Shown here piece after piece: positions 11,787 through 20,410 of a stretch of 64,000 bases of DNA. The stretch comes from Cordilura impudica (lineage: Eukaryota > Arthropoda > Insecta > Diptera > Scathophagidae): NCBI GenBank assembly GCA_963682025.1, contig OY821521.1, forward strand, positions 121,387,383 to 121,451,382. The letters run 5' to 3'. The position numbers and the translations under genes were made by a program. Positions within the stretch are counted from its first letter, which is position 1. Each line of letters begins with the position of its first letter. A model generated the notes under the pieces. The model did not search any database. It was not told the DNA's origin and was given only the letters and a program-made list of their open reading frames with translations.

Positions 11787-14700
11787 TTAGGAATATAATT
11801 TTAATCTGTTTTTGTGTACTAATTGTTTTTTGTTGTCCTTTTGTGATCTTATTATTATATTTCCGTTATTTTCTAAACTTTTTACTGTATAAGGTCCTAT
11901 ATATTTACTTTAAAGTTTATGTCCTGTTTCTTTTCTAAGTAATACCTTATATCCTATTTTTATATCTAATTCCTGTATATTCTTATCATAATAATTCTTA
12001 TTGTTTTGCTTATTCCTAATGAGTTTATCTCTAGCTCTCTTACGTGCTACTTCTAACCTATATTTTATTTCCTTACTACAGTCTTCTATATTATATATAG
12101 GATCTATTCTATCTTTTTTGTTAATTCTATTGAATCCATATGGGATTCTTCCGAACACTAATTCAAAAGGGCAGTATCCGTGGGCCTCTGAAGGTGTTGT
12201 TTTAAAACAGTACGTAAAGTACTTTAGCCATTCATCCCAATCATCTCTTTCAACAGATATGTAGGAACGTACATATTCGTTGAAAGTTCTATGGCTTCTT
12301 TCCACCGTTCCTAGCGTTTGATGGTGGTGTGCCGTAGAAGTTACCTTCTTAATTTTCATATATTTGCATATCTCATTCAAAATACTGTTCTTGTATTCTG
12401 TACCCATGTCCGTAATGAGCGTCCTCATAGGGCCATAAGCCAAGATAAATGAATCAAATATAGCTTTGGATACTGTTTTCGCCCTTTTATCGCGTACTGG
12501 CACTGTTACCAGATATTTTGTCATGTCACATATAATGATGACTGCATATTAAAAACCATCCTCCGTCCTTGGGAGTGGTCCAATCGTATCTACCAAGACC
12601 GTATCGAAAGCATCGATCGGAGTATCCGTTATAGTCATTGGTATTTTTGTATGTCTAATAGTTTTGGATTCTTGACATTTCCCACAAGATCTTATGTAAT
12701 CAGAAACCGACTTGATCATTTTCGGCCAGTAGAAATATCGTCTAATCTTTCCAATTGTCCTTGTTATGCCTGAATGACCTCCTTGTATGGGATCATCATG
12801 ATATTGCTTCAATATCTTATTTATTTCATTTTTATCATTCAGCTTGGTCGCCTTTGGGTGTAGCGCTACTCTTAATTTATCCAAAAATATATTGCCCTTG
12901 GCCTTAAAATCTTGCATTGAGACAAATTCGAAAATTTTCTCATTAGGTTCCATTCGTACTTTATTTACTTTATATTTGCCGGTTAGTGATTCTAACCTGG
13001 AGAATAATTGTCCGAAGTCAATTTTCTCTTTAGAAAATAAATCATTTATTAATATTTTTCCTATTTTCATTTTGCCATGTTTCAATAAACAATGGTCGGA
13101 AGTCATCTCGAGCTTATGGTATCGCCTGACGTCAGATGGGCTTATGACTTCAAATATATTGGGCTTTTTGTACGTTAATTGCTGATTATTTTCATTTTCA
13201 TTATTAATTTTGTCTAAGTTAATTTTTTCTGTAGCCGATCTCGTTGTTACTTTGAGAACGGCTTTGTTCACATTTATATTTCTCAGATCATCTATCGTTA
13301 TTCGTGATAAAGCATCTGCTACATAATTATCTTTGCCTCTGAGGTATTCGACTGTAAAGTCGTATTCCTCTAAATCCAGCCTCATTCTAGTTAGTTTTGA
13401 GCTGGGGTTTTTCATAGAAAACAAGTATGTTAGTGGCCGATGGTCTGTTTTACCAAAAAATGCTTACCATATATATATGGTCGAAAATATTGAATTGCCC
13501 AGTGAATCGCAGTGAGTTCCTGTTCAATTGTCGATTTATTGCTTTCGCCTTTTGTAAAAGATTTAGAAGCATATGATATCGGTAGCTGTCTACCTTATAC
13601 TTTTGCGTCAAAACTGCACCGCATGCATGTTTACTGGCATCCGTTGTTATACAAAATTCCTTAGTGAAGTCTGGATATTGTAATATCTGTGGACTTAGTA
13701 GAGCGGTTTTCAAATATTCAAAAGCCTGTTGGCATTCGGCCGTCCAACGGAATTCTGCACCTTTTCTCGTAAGTCCTGTTATATGACGGGAGTAATCAGC
13801 GAAATTGCTAAAAAACCTTCTGTAATAGTTACAGAAAGCAATGAATCTTCTAGCTTCATCCGCATTCGATGGTACTGGGTAATGTTTAATTGCTGAATAC
13901 TTTCCATCATCCGGTAGAATGCCCTCATTGGTGCACTTATGCCCTAGGTAAGTAACCTCGTGCATGAAAAACGTAAATTTTTCAGGATGCAACTTTAGAT
14001 TGTGTTTTCGGCAAAGATTGAAAACGTCCGTTAAGTTGTTCAACATGTGTTTCGCAGAGCAGCCTAACACAACTAAATCATGCATATATAGAAACGCCTG
14101 GGATGGCCTTAAACCAGTGAATGCTAGTCATCATACGCTGAAACGAATTCGGAGCTATCTTTAGCCCGTATGGAAGTCGTTTGAAGCGATATGAGCCATT
14201 TTCAGTTGAAAATGATGTAATGTCTCTTGAATTCTCATGTAACTCAATTTGATGGAAGCCTGACATTAAGTCAAGGCACGAAAAGTACTTTGCTCTACCC
14301 AATTGGTCAAGAATGTCCTCTATCAGCTAATAATTTTTTATTTACCTGGCGGTAATCTACGACCAATCTCCACCTTTTCTCCGTTGAATTTGGGAGTGCC
14401 TTTTTTGGTACAATTAGCAATGGGCTGTTGTACTCTGACGTTGATGGTTCTATAATATCATCGTCTATTAACTTTCCTACTTGTTTTTCTACTTCTAATT
14501 TTTGTGAATATGGGATTCTATAATTTTTTATATATGTTGGTGTGTTATCACCCAGTCTTAAATGTTGTTTGTAAAAATTCTTTGTGGTTATCATTTCTGT
14601 TTCTAAAGTAAATATATCAGAATAATCCGAGCATAATGTTGTCAGTTATCATTCGAATTCCTTAGGGAAATTTTTCGATAATTTTTCCAAAATTTTATCC

Positions 14701-15386
14701 GTCCTATTGTCTCTCTTTTGGTCAGTAACAGGATATATAACATCATACTCGTTTAAATTCTCCGTTTGGATGTTATTAATATTTATCGTCATGTTTTCTT
14801 TGTTAGTATTAAGAATTCTGACATATGCGTTATTGCCTTGAGCCAACGTATTTGCAATGTATACGCCTGGTTTTATTTCTTTGTTCAACACCAGTAGTTC
14901 CTCATGCTGTGTATTAAATTGTATCTTGCGTATTACCTGAGCCCTTGCTGGTATAACGACGTAATCATTATCGTATGTGTGGTGTATCGGAATTGTTAGG
15001 GTTCGAAAATTTTTAGGTCTCATAACAAGACACTCTTTGTTCTCCATGAAATCAATGCTACAATTAAAAGTTTTCAAATAATCCATCCCTATGATTCCGC
15101 TACATGGTATTGGGAAGTCATTGTGTACCACATGAAATTCATGAGGTATTATGAAATCCTCCCTGCAAATTTCCAGATCGGTTGAACCTATTGACTTAAT
15201 GGTTCCTTCGCCTATGCCACTAATCGTTGTTATTTCCCGTTTGTTGATAAAATTATTTTCTCCAAGATTTTCTTTTTTCATCAGACATATGTCTGCTCCT
15301 GTATCCACAAGTAAAACAAGAATTTGTTTTGTATGATAATTGTAAAATTTTACAAACACACCAAAGCTTAAGTTTAATTTATACAT
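11787..15386 (-). pseudogene. pol: 412-like pol (protease, RT, RNase H, integrase), disabled
   Basis: Minus-strand pieces in order: protease at 15386-14649 with VDTGAD (catalytic Asp at residue 28); RT N-terminus at 14594-14307; RT fingers/palm at 14302-14078; RT catalytic region, thumb and RNase H start at 14085-13450; RNase H end plus HHCC zinc finger (GGHSG... CGKCQ) at 13424-12549; and integrase core and C-terminus at 12524-11787, with VDTIGPLP, TDMGTEYKN and VERSHRTFNEY supplying D, D and E and a GPY module at the end. Lesions include adjacent TGA-TAA near 14645, a short deletion and frame change near 14305, further shifts near 14090 and 13450-13560, TAA at about 12549 and TAA at 11910. 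The RT box reads YMHD instead of YMDD. Overall similarity is closest to 412 of Drosophila. Confidence 0.92.
14077..14088 (-). other. Mutated RT active site YMHD
   Basis: The codons TAT ATG CAT GAT encode Tyr-Met-His-Asp where Ty3-gypsy RTs have Tyr-x-Asp-Asp. The first Asp of the pair, which binds catalytic metal, is His (a GAT to CAT change). Confidence 0.85.
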
Positions 15387-15412
15387 ATATATTTTTCTTT
15401 TTCCCCCAGAGT

Positions 15413-16711
15413 CTATTCCTGGTTTTCCGAACCCGTATTGATTGTACTCTCTATTGGTCGGACTTGACGGTCCCGACCTCTATAGTGGTTCGTAAATTGA
15501 TAGTTATGTTCTGTATTTTCCTGTTGTCTTCGATTTCCATTGTTCATATAGTTGTGTCTATTTCTACCTCTGGAATCGTTATTTCCCTTATAGGTACCTT
15601 GGCGTCTTTGGTGCCAATTATTGTCATTATTTCGGAAATTTTTGTTGCCATTGCCATTATATGATCTGTTCTGTTGTCTATAGTACAACACAGTATCTTT
15701 GCTTCCCGTTGTTTCGGTGCATGTTTCAATAAATTTTTGAATAGCTTGGTCTAATGAAGAAAACTGACCCGCTTTCATGATGAGTTTGACATTATCATTG
15801 TTACAATTTGCCACTATAGCATTTACTGCTGCTTTTGTGGTATATTCTTTGGCTGCTGCTGGTGGTACTCCGTCCGAAATGTAGGCATTATGAATCCTTT
15901 TCGCCAAATCTTCTACTTCACTAGTGTATGCGTTGGCCGTTTTATTCCTTTGCTGTATGTTCATAAGCTTGGCAATTAGTCCACCAACAGGTTCGCCTTT
16001 TATTGATCTTTGTAATTTTTCTTTAATTTGTACTATAGTTGTTTCATCTGTGATCCATTGTCGGGCAGTTCCCTTTAGCTTTGTCTTAATAAGTGAAATA
16101 GCTATAATTTCGTGGGCTCCTTTTAGTTGGTCAATCATTATCAGACCATCGATGAAGCTCTGTAGGTTTTTCACGTCTCCATCGTAGTCCGAAATGAATT
16201 TGGACGCAGTATCCACGAATTGTTCCACTGTTTGGGCCATATTTAGTTCCTCTTTTGCTATTACTTTATTGATTACTTCTTCTATAAAATCCTTAACTTG
16301 TTCTCCTTCCGTTTCTGTGTCGCCCTTATCATTTGAATCTTCTTCCTCAATTGTTTCGGGACCTAGTTTAGTACTTATTACGATTATCTTATCTATATTC
16401 AATTTAATATGTTCCGTATAATCGTGCGGTATATTCTCTCTTATACCATATTTGTCATATATTTTCACTAATCTATCTCTTACGTCCCAATATATGTCAA
16501 CTACTATTTTCAAATGCTCTTTCGTATAATCTAGTTTATATTTTGAAACTAGTCTTGCTATGTTATTATAATTTTCTATTAATGTTTTCAAATGTGTCTT
16601 TATGGTATCATCCTTTATATAAGTATTCTTATTGATACATTTATATGACTTCTTGAAGTCTTCATGAAAAAATTTTATGTTGCCTATAACTAGTTCATAT
16701 TTGTCAGTCAT
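15413..16711 (-). CDS. gag: 412-like Gag, intact 432-codon ORF
   Basis: An uninterrupted ORF starts MTDKYELVIGNI and ends with an Asn/Arg/Gly-rich basic tail (RGRNRH, RGRDRQ) that probably binds RNA. No CCHC zinc knuckle is present, as expected for the 412/mdg1 lineage. The middle (residues ~165-330) is helical and includes a PxGGLIAKLM stretch, consistent with the capsid domain. It forms the particle shell and packages element RNA. Pol begins 27 bases past the gag stop in another frame, so pol expression would need frameshifting or reinitiation. It is the longest intact ORF in the element, although partner functions are broken. Confidence 0.85.
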   Translation of the reverse strand: MTDKYELVIGNIKFFHEDFKKSYKCINKNTYIKDDTIKTHLKTLIENYNNIARLVSKYKLDYTKEHLKIVVDIYWDVRDRLVKIYDKYGIRENIPHDYTEHIKLNIDKIIVISTKLGPETIEEEDSNDKGDTETEGEQVKDFIEEVINKVIAKEELNMAQTVEQFVDTASKFISDYDGDVKNLQSFIDGLIMIDQLKGAHEIIAISLIKTKLKGTARQWITDETTIVQIKEKLQRSIKGEPVGGLIAKLMNIQQRNKTANAYTSEVEDLAKRIHNAYISDGVPPAAAKEYTTKAAVNAIVANCNNDNVKLIMKAGQFSSLDQAIQKFIETCTETTGSKDTVLYYRQQNRSYNGNGNKNFRNNDNNWHQRRQGTYKGNNDSRGRNRHNYMNNGNRRQQENTEHNYQFTNHYRGRDRQVRPIESTINTGSENQE

Positions 16712-16852
16712 AATCCCCTATTATCGGTTTTAATGACACTTTACTCGTAATTCTAGGGCCTATATATTTAGTTAGTTTTTGTTGAAAGTATAAAATGCCT
16801 TTTATTCATAAAATATGAAAGCATAAATTTAAATGTAGTGTTAAGAGATTTA

Positions 16853-17092
16853 TTAATTGTCTTCCATTGACTCCGCTCCTTTTGACCTATATCTTTCGGG
16901 TCTATATTCCGGTGGTTTAAAATCTTCCATCCCGTTGGTGAAATATCCCTCTTGGGCTAATCTTAATATTTCTTTATCTACTATATCTAATATTCTTGAA
17001 TGGTTGTCATGTTGTTCCTTAGTAAATGGCGTAAATTCTGGATAGGCTCTGTTCAATTTGGCTTCTATATATTTTCTTGTCCGTCTAGGCAT
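16853..17092 (-). CDS. Leader ORF 2 of the 412-like element (79 aa, unknown role)
   Basis: A small basic/acidic ORF starts MPRRTRKYIEAKLNRAYPEF and ends GAESMEDN. Its ATG overlaps the stop of the preceding leader ORF by 8 bases (17085-17092), an arrangement that fits translation reinitiation. It precedes gag on the same strand. Small ORFs ahead of gag are a known feature of 412; their function is not established. I see no domain in it. Confidence 0.6.
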   Translation of the reverse strand: MPRRTRKYIEAKLNRAYPEFTPFTKEQHDNHSRILDIVDKEILRLAQEGYFTNGMEDFKPPEYRPERYRSKGAESMEDN

Positions 17093-17582
17093 TTTCTTTA
17101 CTCTTTCTTATCTCCTTAATAGTTTTCAATTTTATATTAAGTAATAGGTGTTCTTCCTGTACTTTTGCGTATTCAGGAGTTCCCACTTTGAGTAAATCAA
17201 TTTGTCGCCTCAGGTTCTTCGACTCGCCTCTCATGCGTTTTATAATACCCCCTCTTTTATTTTTCTTTTTTCTAATTTTCGCGTCCTCTGCTATAGGTGT
17301 AATTTTGTCCGCAGTTGAATCCTTAGCAACTTTAATTGTCGGACTACTTATGTTGATATCTATAAAGTCTCGGGGTATAACCTCACAAAAGGTGTCCTCT
17401 CTATGTTCATTTAATTCTTTATTTGAGCCTATGCTGTTAATAATTTTCTTTATAGTCGGAAAACCTATTTTTGGAATAGTTGTCAGTTTGTCCTCTGCTT
17501 TAAGTAATTTTCTATACTCAGGTTGTCTTTTTCTGTATTCCGATATTGTTAGTTTCTTCGGCCCAGATTTATCCTGATCCAT
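17085..17582 (-). CDS. Leader ORF 1 of the 412-like element (~165 aa, unknown role)
   Basis: The frame is open from 17657, but I prefer the internal ATG at 17582 (MDQDKSGPKKL). The upstream extension is a hydrophobic stretch encoded by repeated AT-rich leader DNA. The protein is very basic, with KIRKKKNKRG near residue 100 and a helical C-terminus with Leu/Lys/Glu heptads (possible coiled coil). It is the first ORF of the element and ends overlapping the next small ORF. The role is unknown; nucleic-acid binding is a guess from charge. Confidence 0.6.
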   Translation of the reverse strand: MDQDKSGPKKLTISEYRKRQPEYRKLLKAEDKLTTIPKIGFPTIKKIINSIGSNKELNEHREDTFCEVIPRDFIDINISSPTIKVAKDSTADKITPIAEDAKIRKKKNKRGGIIKRMRGESKNLRRQIDLLKVGTPEYAKVQEEHLLLNIKLKTIKEIRKSKENA

Positions 17583-17599
17583 ATTATTGAATTTTAATT

Positions 17600-17857
17600 G
17601 AAAAAAAAAAGGAAAAACAAACAACCTCACATAAATAACCGAAATTAAAATATTCAAAATATTTAAATAAAATTCTCCTTTAATTAACGATTATTAATAT
17701 TAACAATTATTAATTATTAATGAGTACACAAAAAAGGAAAAACAAAATACCTCATATAAATAACCGAAATTAAAATATTCAAAATATTTAAATAAAATTC
17801 TCATTTAATTAACAATTATTAATATTAACAATTATTAATTATTAATGAGTACACTTT
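17600..17857. repeat. Two ~127-bp tandem copies in the LTR element's leader
   Basis: The block GGAAAAACAAA...CCTCA...ATAAATAACCGAAATT...TTAATGAGTACAC occurs twice in direct order with minor differences, in the 5' untranslated leader. Confidence 0.85.
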
Positions 17858-17867
17858 AAAATAATAT

Positions 17868-18020
17868 GGTTGATTGCAGCGCCTGTGGCCGCGATCTTCC
17901 TTTAAATAAAAAAGATAAATTTAGGTTGATTGCAGCGCTTGTGGCCGCGATCTTCTTTTAATAAAAAAGATAAATTTAGGTTGATTGCAGCGCTTGTGGC
18001 CGCGATCTTCCTTGTTTACA
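17868..18020. repeat. Three ~57-bp tandem copies in the LTR element's leader
   Basis: GGTTGATTGCAGCGC, then TGTGGCCGCGATCTTC and an AT-rich spacer, repeats three times. Each copy contains GGCCGCGATC, a GC-rich palindrome-like core in otherwise AT-rich DNA. Confidence 0.85.
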
Positions 18021-18573
18021 AATTATAAAAACTTTAAAACTAAAACTATAAATACTTATTTATGAGGATGTTGATATTGTTTCGGCATGCTGTGGGCGCC
18101 GTTGTTGTATAGTTGTTGGCATAGTTGTGTCCGCTGTTGTGGTTGCAGGATAATACACTTAATTTTGTTGCTGCTGTTTTCTCTGCTACTGTTGCAGGTA
18201 TTTTGGCCACACCTGTTTCCTCTGTTCACTATTCATTGATATATTGATATTTTTACGAAATATTTTGTTTTTCTTTAAAAGTCTTTTTGTAAATATTACA
18301 CATTTATAGATAATTTATTTATTTTGCAGTTTTTTTTTTAATGTTTATATTAAATTTTCTTTCTCACTGATTCAAATTTTATGTCTGTATTAACAATAAT
18401 CTTTTAATTTTTATTTTATCACGGAACTTTTTAAATGGTGAAATTTTTGTAGTTTTATGAATATCGACACTTTAGTTCATTAAACGTTTCCAATAATAAT
18501 TAATTTAGTATTAAATTATTCTGATTTTTTTTTGCGTCTATTATACGTCATGGGAACAGGACCTTGTGACGTG

Positions 18574-18591
18574 CTCCTGGCAGGATCGCCA
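18574..18591 (-). promoter_or_regulatory. Primer-binding site, tRNA-Arg type
   Basis: The minus strand reads TGGCGATCCTGCCAGGAG directly after the 5' LTR. From memory this is complementary to the 3' 18 bases of an insect tRNA-Arg including CCA, the primer used by 412/mdg1-like elements. Confidence 0.8.
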
Positions 18592-19065
18592 TATAAATGA
18601 AAAATGTCTATATTAAATGAAAATTCAACCAACGTTAAAGTAAAACCACCACTATTGTTGAATGTTTATTAATTATTGATCGTTCTTTATTATTTCATTT
18701 CTTTATATTATTCATTTGTTTACATAGCTTGTTTGGATAGTGTATAAAAAATACCTACTAACAAATACACATAATGACATACATATGATTTCTGTGTGTT
18801 ATACTCTTAATTCATAACACAGCAGAAATCAAGAAAACACGCAACAACAATTGCGTGGTATGGCATGAGTTGTCATTGCACAATACCTTCGCTGTATCGA
18901 CAATTGTTTATACATTAACAGTTCATAGTACAGCGTATGGCCAATGAACTCAAATGTACTTTTATCGTGTCAGCGAATGTTTGTGATTGCACGTATTTTG
19001 GACAATAATATTTATTAGTGACTAAATAAAGTTATCGTCCAATTTATGAATGCAATTATGCTACA
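18592..19065 (-). repeat. 412-like element, 5' LTR
   Basis: Direct repeat of 10206-10681 at about 98% identity by eye. It abuts the primer-binding site on its inner side and AGAT (19066-19069) on its outer side. Confidence 0.95.
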
Positions 19066-19069
19066 AGAT
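19066..19069. repeat. Target-site duplication AGAT, right copy
   Basis: Matches 10202-10205 and fixes the outer boundary of the LTR element. Confidence 0.85.
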
Positions 19070-19185
19070 AATAAGAAATTGCAATTAATTAAGTTTTTAT
19101 TATTTATTTCCACTTTAAATTACTAAATTTTTTGTTTTTAATAGAGAACAACAATTACACGTCCGTACGCAGAGAGAGAGAGAGA
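19070..19185. other. Probable 5' end of the older LINE
   Basis: AT-rich sequence ending with a GC-richer block (ACACGTCCGTACGC) and an (AG)n tract at about 19171-19185. I infer this is the 5' end of the minus-strand LINE whose ORF1 lies beyond the LTR element. There is no ORF. Confidence 0.35.
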
Positions 19186-19199
19186 AATTTATTTATTTT

Positions 19200-19702
19200 T
19201 ATTCTATAATTTTGGCAAAATTAAATATTGCAAACCCGGTTATTCTTGACTCGGAAGAAATCTCGAAAATATTGATCAGCGAATGTATTTCCAATGTTAG
19301 TATAAGTGATATTATAAGTAATTCTAAGATAAAAATTTTACAAAATAAAGATTTAATTTACTTTATAATTAAGTTTCCTAAAATTATATAAGTTAGGGTA
19401 TTTCCAGAAGCACACTACGAGAACACAATATTTTTGGAAACCAATACTGTTGCAGACTGTGGCGACTCAACGATTCCCGTGACTAATTGTACAACGGCAC
19501 TAACTGCTAACTTTTGTAAAATACACACAGATGCTGCATGCGTAAAACAACTATTCAACCATCGCAAAGCGACTTGTAAAACAGTGTTCAATAAACTCGA
19601 GCCAATCAACAGAGTTGACAGTGGATTTATCATTATAAATGAAAACATGGCAGAGATTGATGAAGCAAATGATTCGCTCGTCACAATAAACGGCACATTC
19701 TA
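19200..19702 (+). pseudogene. Errantivirus-type env fragment, downstream part
   Basis: Open frames with one or two stops (near 19392) encode an ectodomain-like region. It has a Leu-Ala-Lys-Leu start, a long Ile/Ser-rich section, then a cysteine-spaced part (ADCGDS, TNCTTA, NFCKIH, ACVKQL, TCKT) ending in two NxT sequons (one Ile-Asn-Gly-Thr) before a stop at about 19702. Regular cysteines, sequons and position relative to the coiled-coil fragment at 1002-1258 all suit an errantivirus-type fusion glycoprotein. The membrane anchor is not visible. It is the distal half of the split env. Confidence 0.55.
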
Positions 19703-20410
19703 ATAACTTTTTTGATAATAGGTTCATGGCGTTAGAACGACGATTATTAAAAAATGAAGAGGTGCGAAGTCAATCAGCCCGATTACGCATATTCTCAAGG
19801 AATTTCTTTCTCACGGAAAATACGTTTCTCGAGAAAAATCCTTCAATTATAAATTCCGCGTGAACAAAAAATTTAATAAGTGGCATCATCAAAATTCGAA
19901 GCCAGTTGTTTTGCTTATTGACAATTAATTTTCTATTTTTTTTTTGTGTGTGCAAACGAAAATAAATTTATTTAAAAGAAAAATTAAATAAAAAATGAAT
20001 AGCATAGCTATGATACGAGCACTCGTGGAGGAACTTGGTGTTGTAGAACAACAACAACGAAATAGCTAAAGGATTGCTAGAAGTCAATTGCGGGCTGAAT
20101 CTATGGAAAACGCAATCAATCCGTAAATTGACTCTCATTAAAGTTAACAAAAGTTGAAGTTTGGCTTTATTTGTGGTCTTCAGCCACAAGATTAATAAAA
20201 TATTAATTTTTTTATTTAAATTTTGTTTTATCAAAATACTTCTTACATTTTTATGTAAATTCCCGTCTGTTTTGCAAAGGAAATTTTTTGAGGGAAAAAA
20301 TCCAAATTCAAGTCCATTGAGAATAATTACCTTTTTCCCATCGAATTTTTTTCGAAGGAATTTTTATTTGTTTTGTTTAGAATTTGACTGAATATATTCA
20401 ATTTATGCAG
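19703..20410. other. No identifiable gene
   Basis: Several short open stretches but no recognisable protein. It probably contains the end of the env-bearing element and the unknown join to the BEL/Pao copy that begins near 20411. Confidence 0.4.

Larger units (their letters stand above)
10206..19065 (-). mobile_element. 412/mdg1-like Ty3-gypsy LTR retrotransposon, full length but mutated
   Basis: Two near-identical ~475-bp LTRs enclose, on the minus strand, a primer-binding site, two small leader ORFs, gag, a protease-RT-RNase H-integrase pol, a long AT-rich 3' noncoding region and a polypurine tract. AGAT flanks both sides. By eye the LTRs differ at about nine positions and one 2-base gap, so the insertion is fairly recent. 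The pol gene is nevertheless disabled by several frameshifts, several stops and an altered RT active site, which means mobility would have needed helper proteins. The layout (small ORFs before gag, Arg-type primer site, no env) and the pol sequence match the Drosophila 412/mdg1 lineage. Confidence 0.95.

Noticed and set aside
15924..17577. Plus-strand ORFs opposite gag and leader ORFs (15924-16187, 16194-16421, 17188-17577)
   Set aside because: Shadows of the minus-strand 412-like genes; Ser/Leu/Ile-rich composition without motifs.
17085..17657. N-terminal signal-anchor reading of leader ORF 1 from Met at 17657
   Set aside because: The first 25 codons are AT-rich tandem-repeat leader; the internal Met at 17582 gives a more normal protein start.
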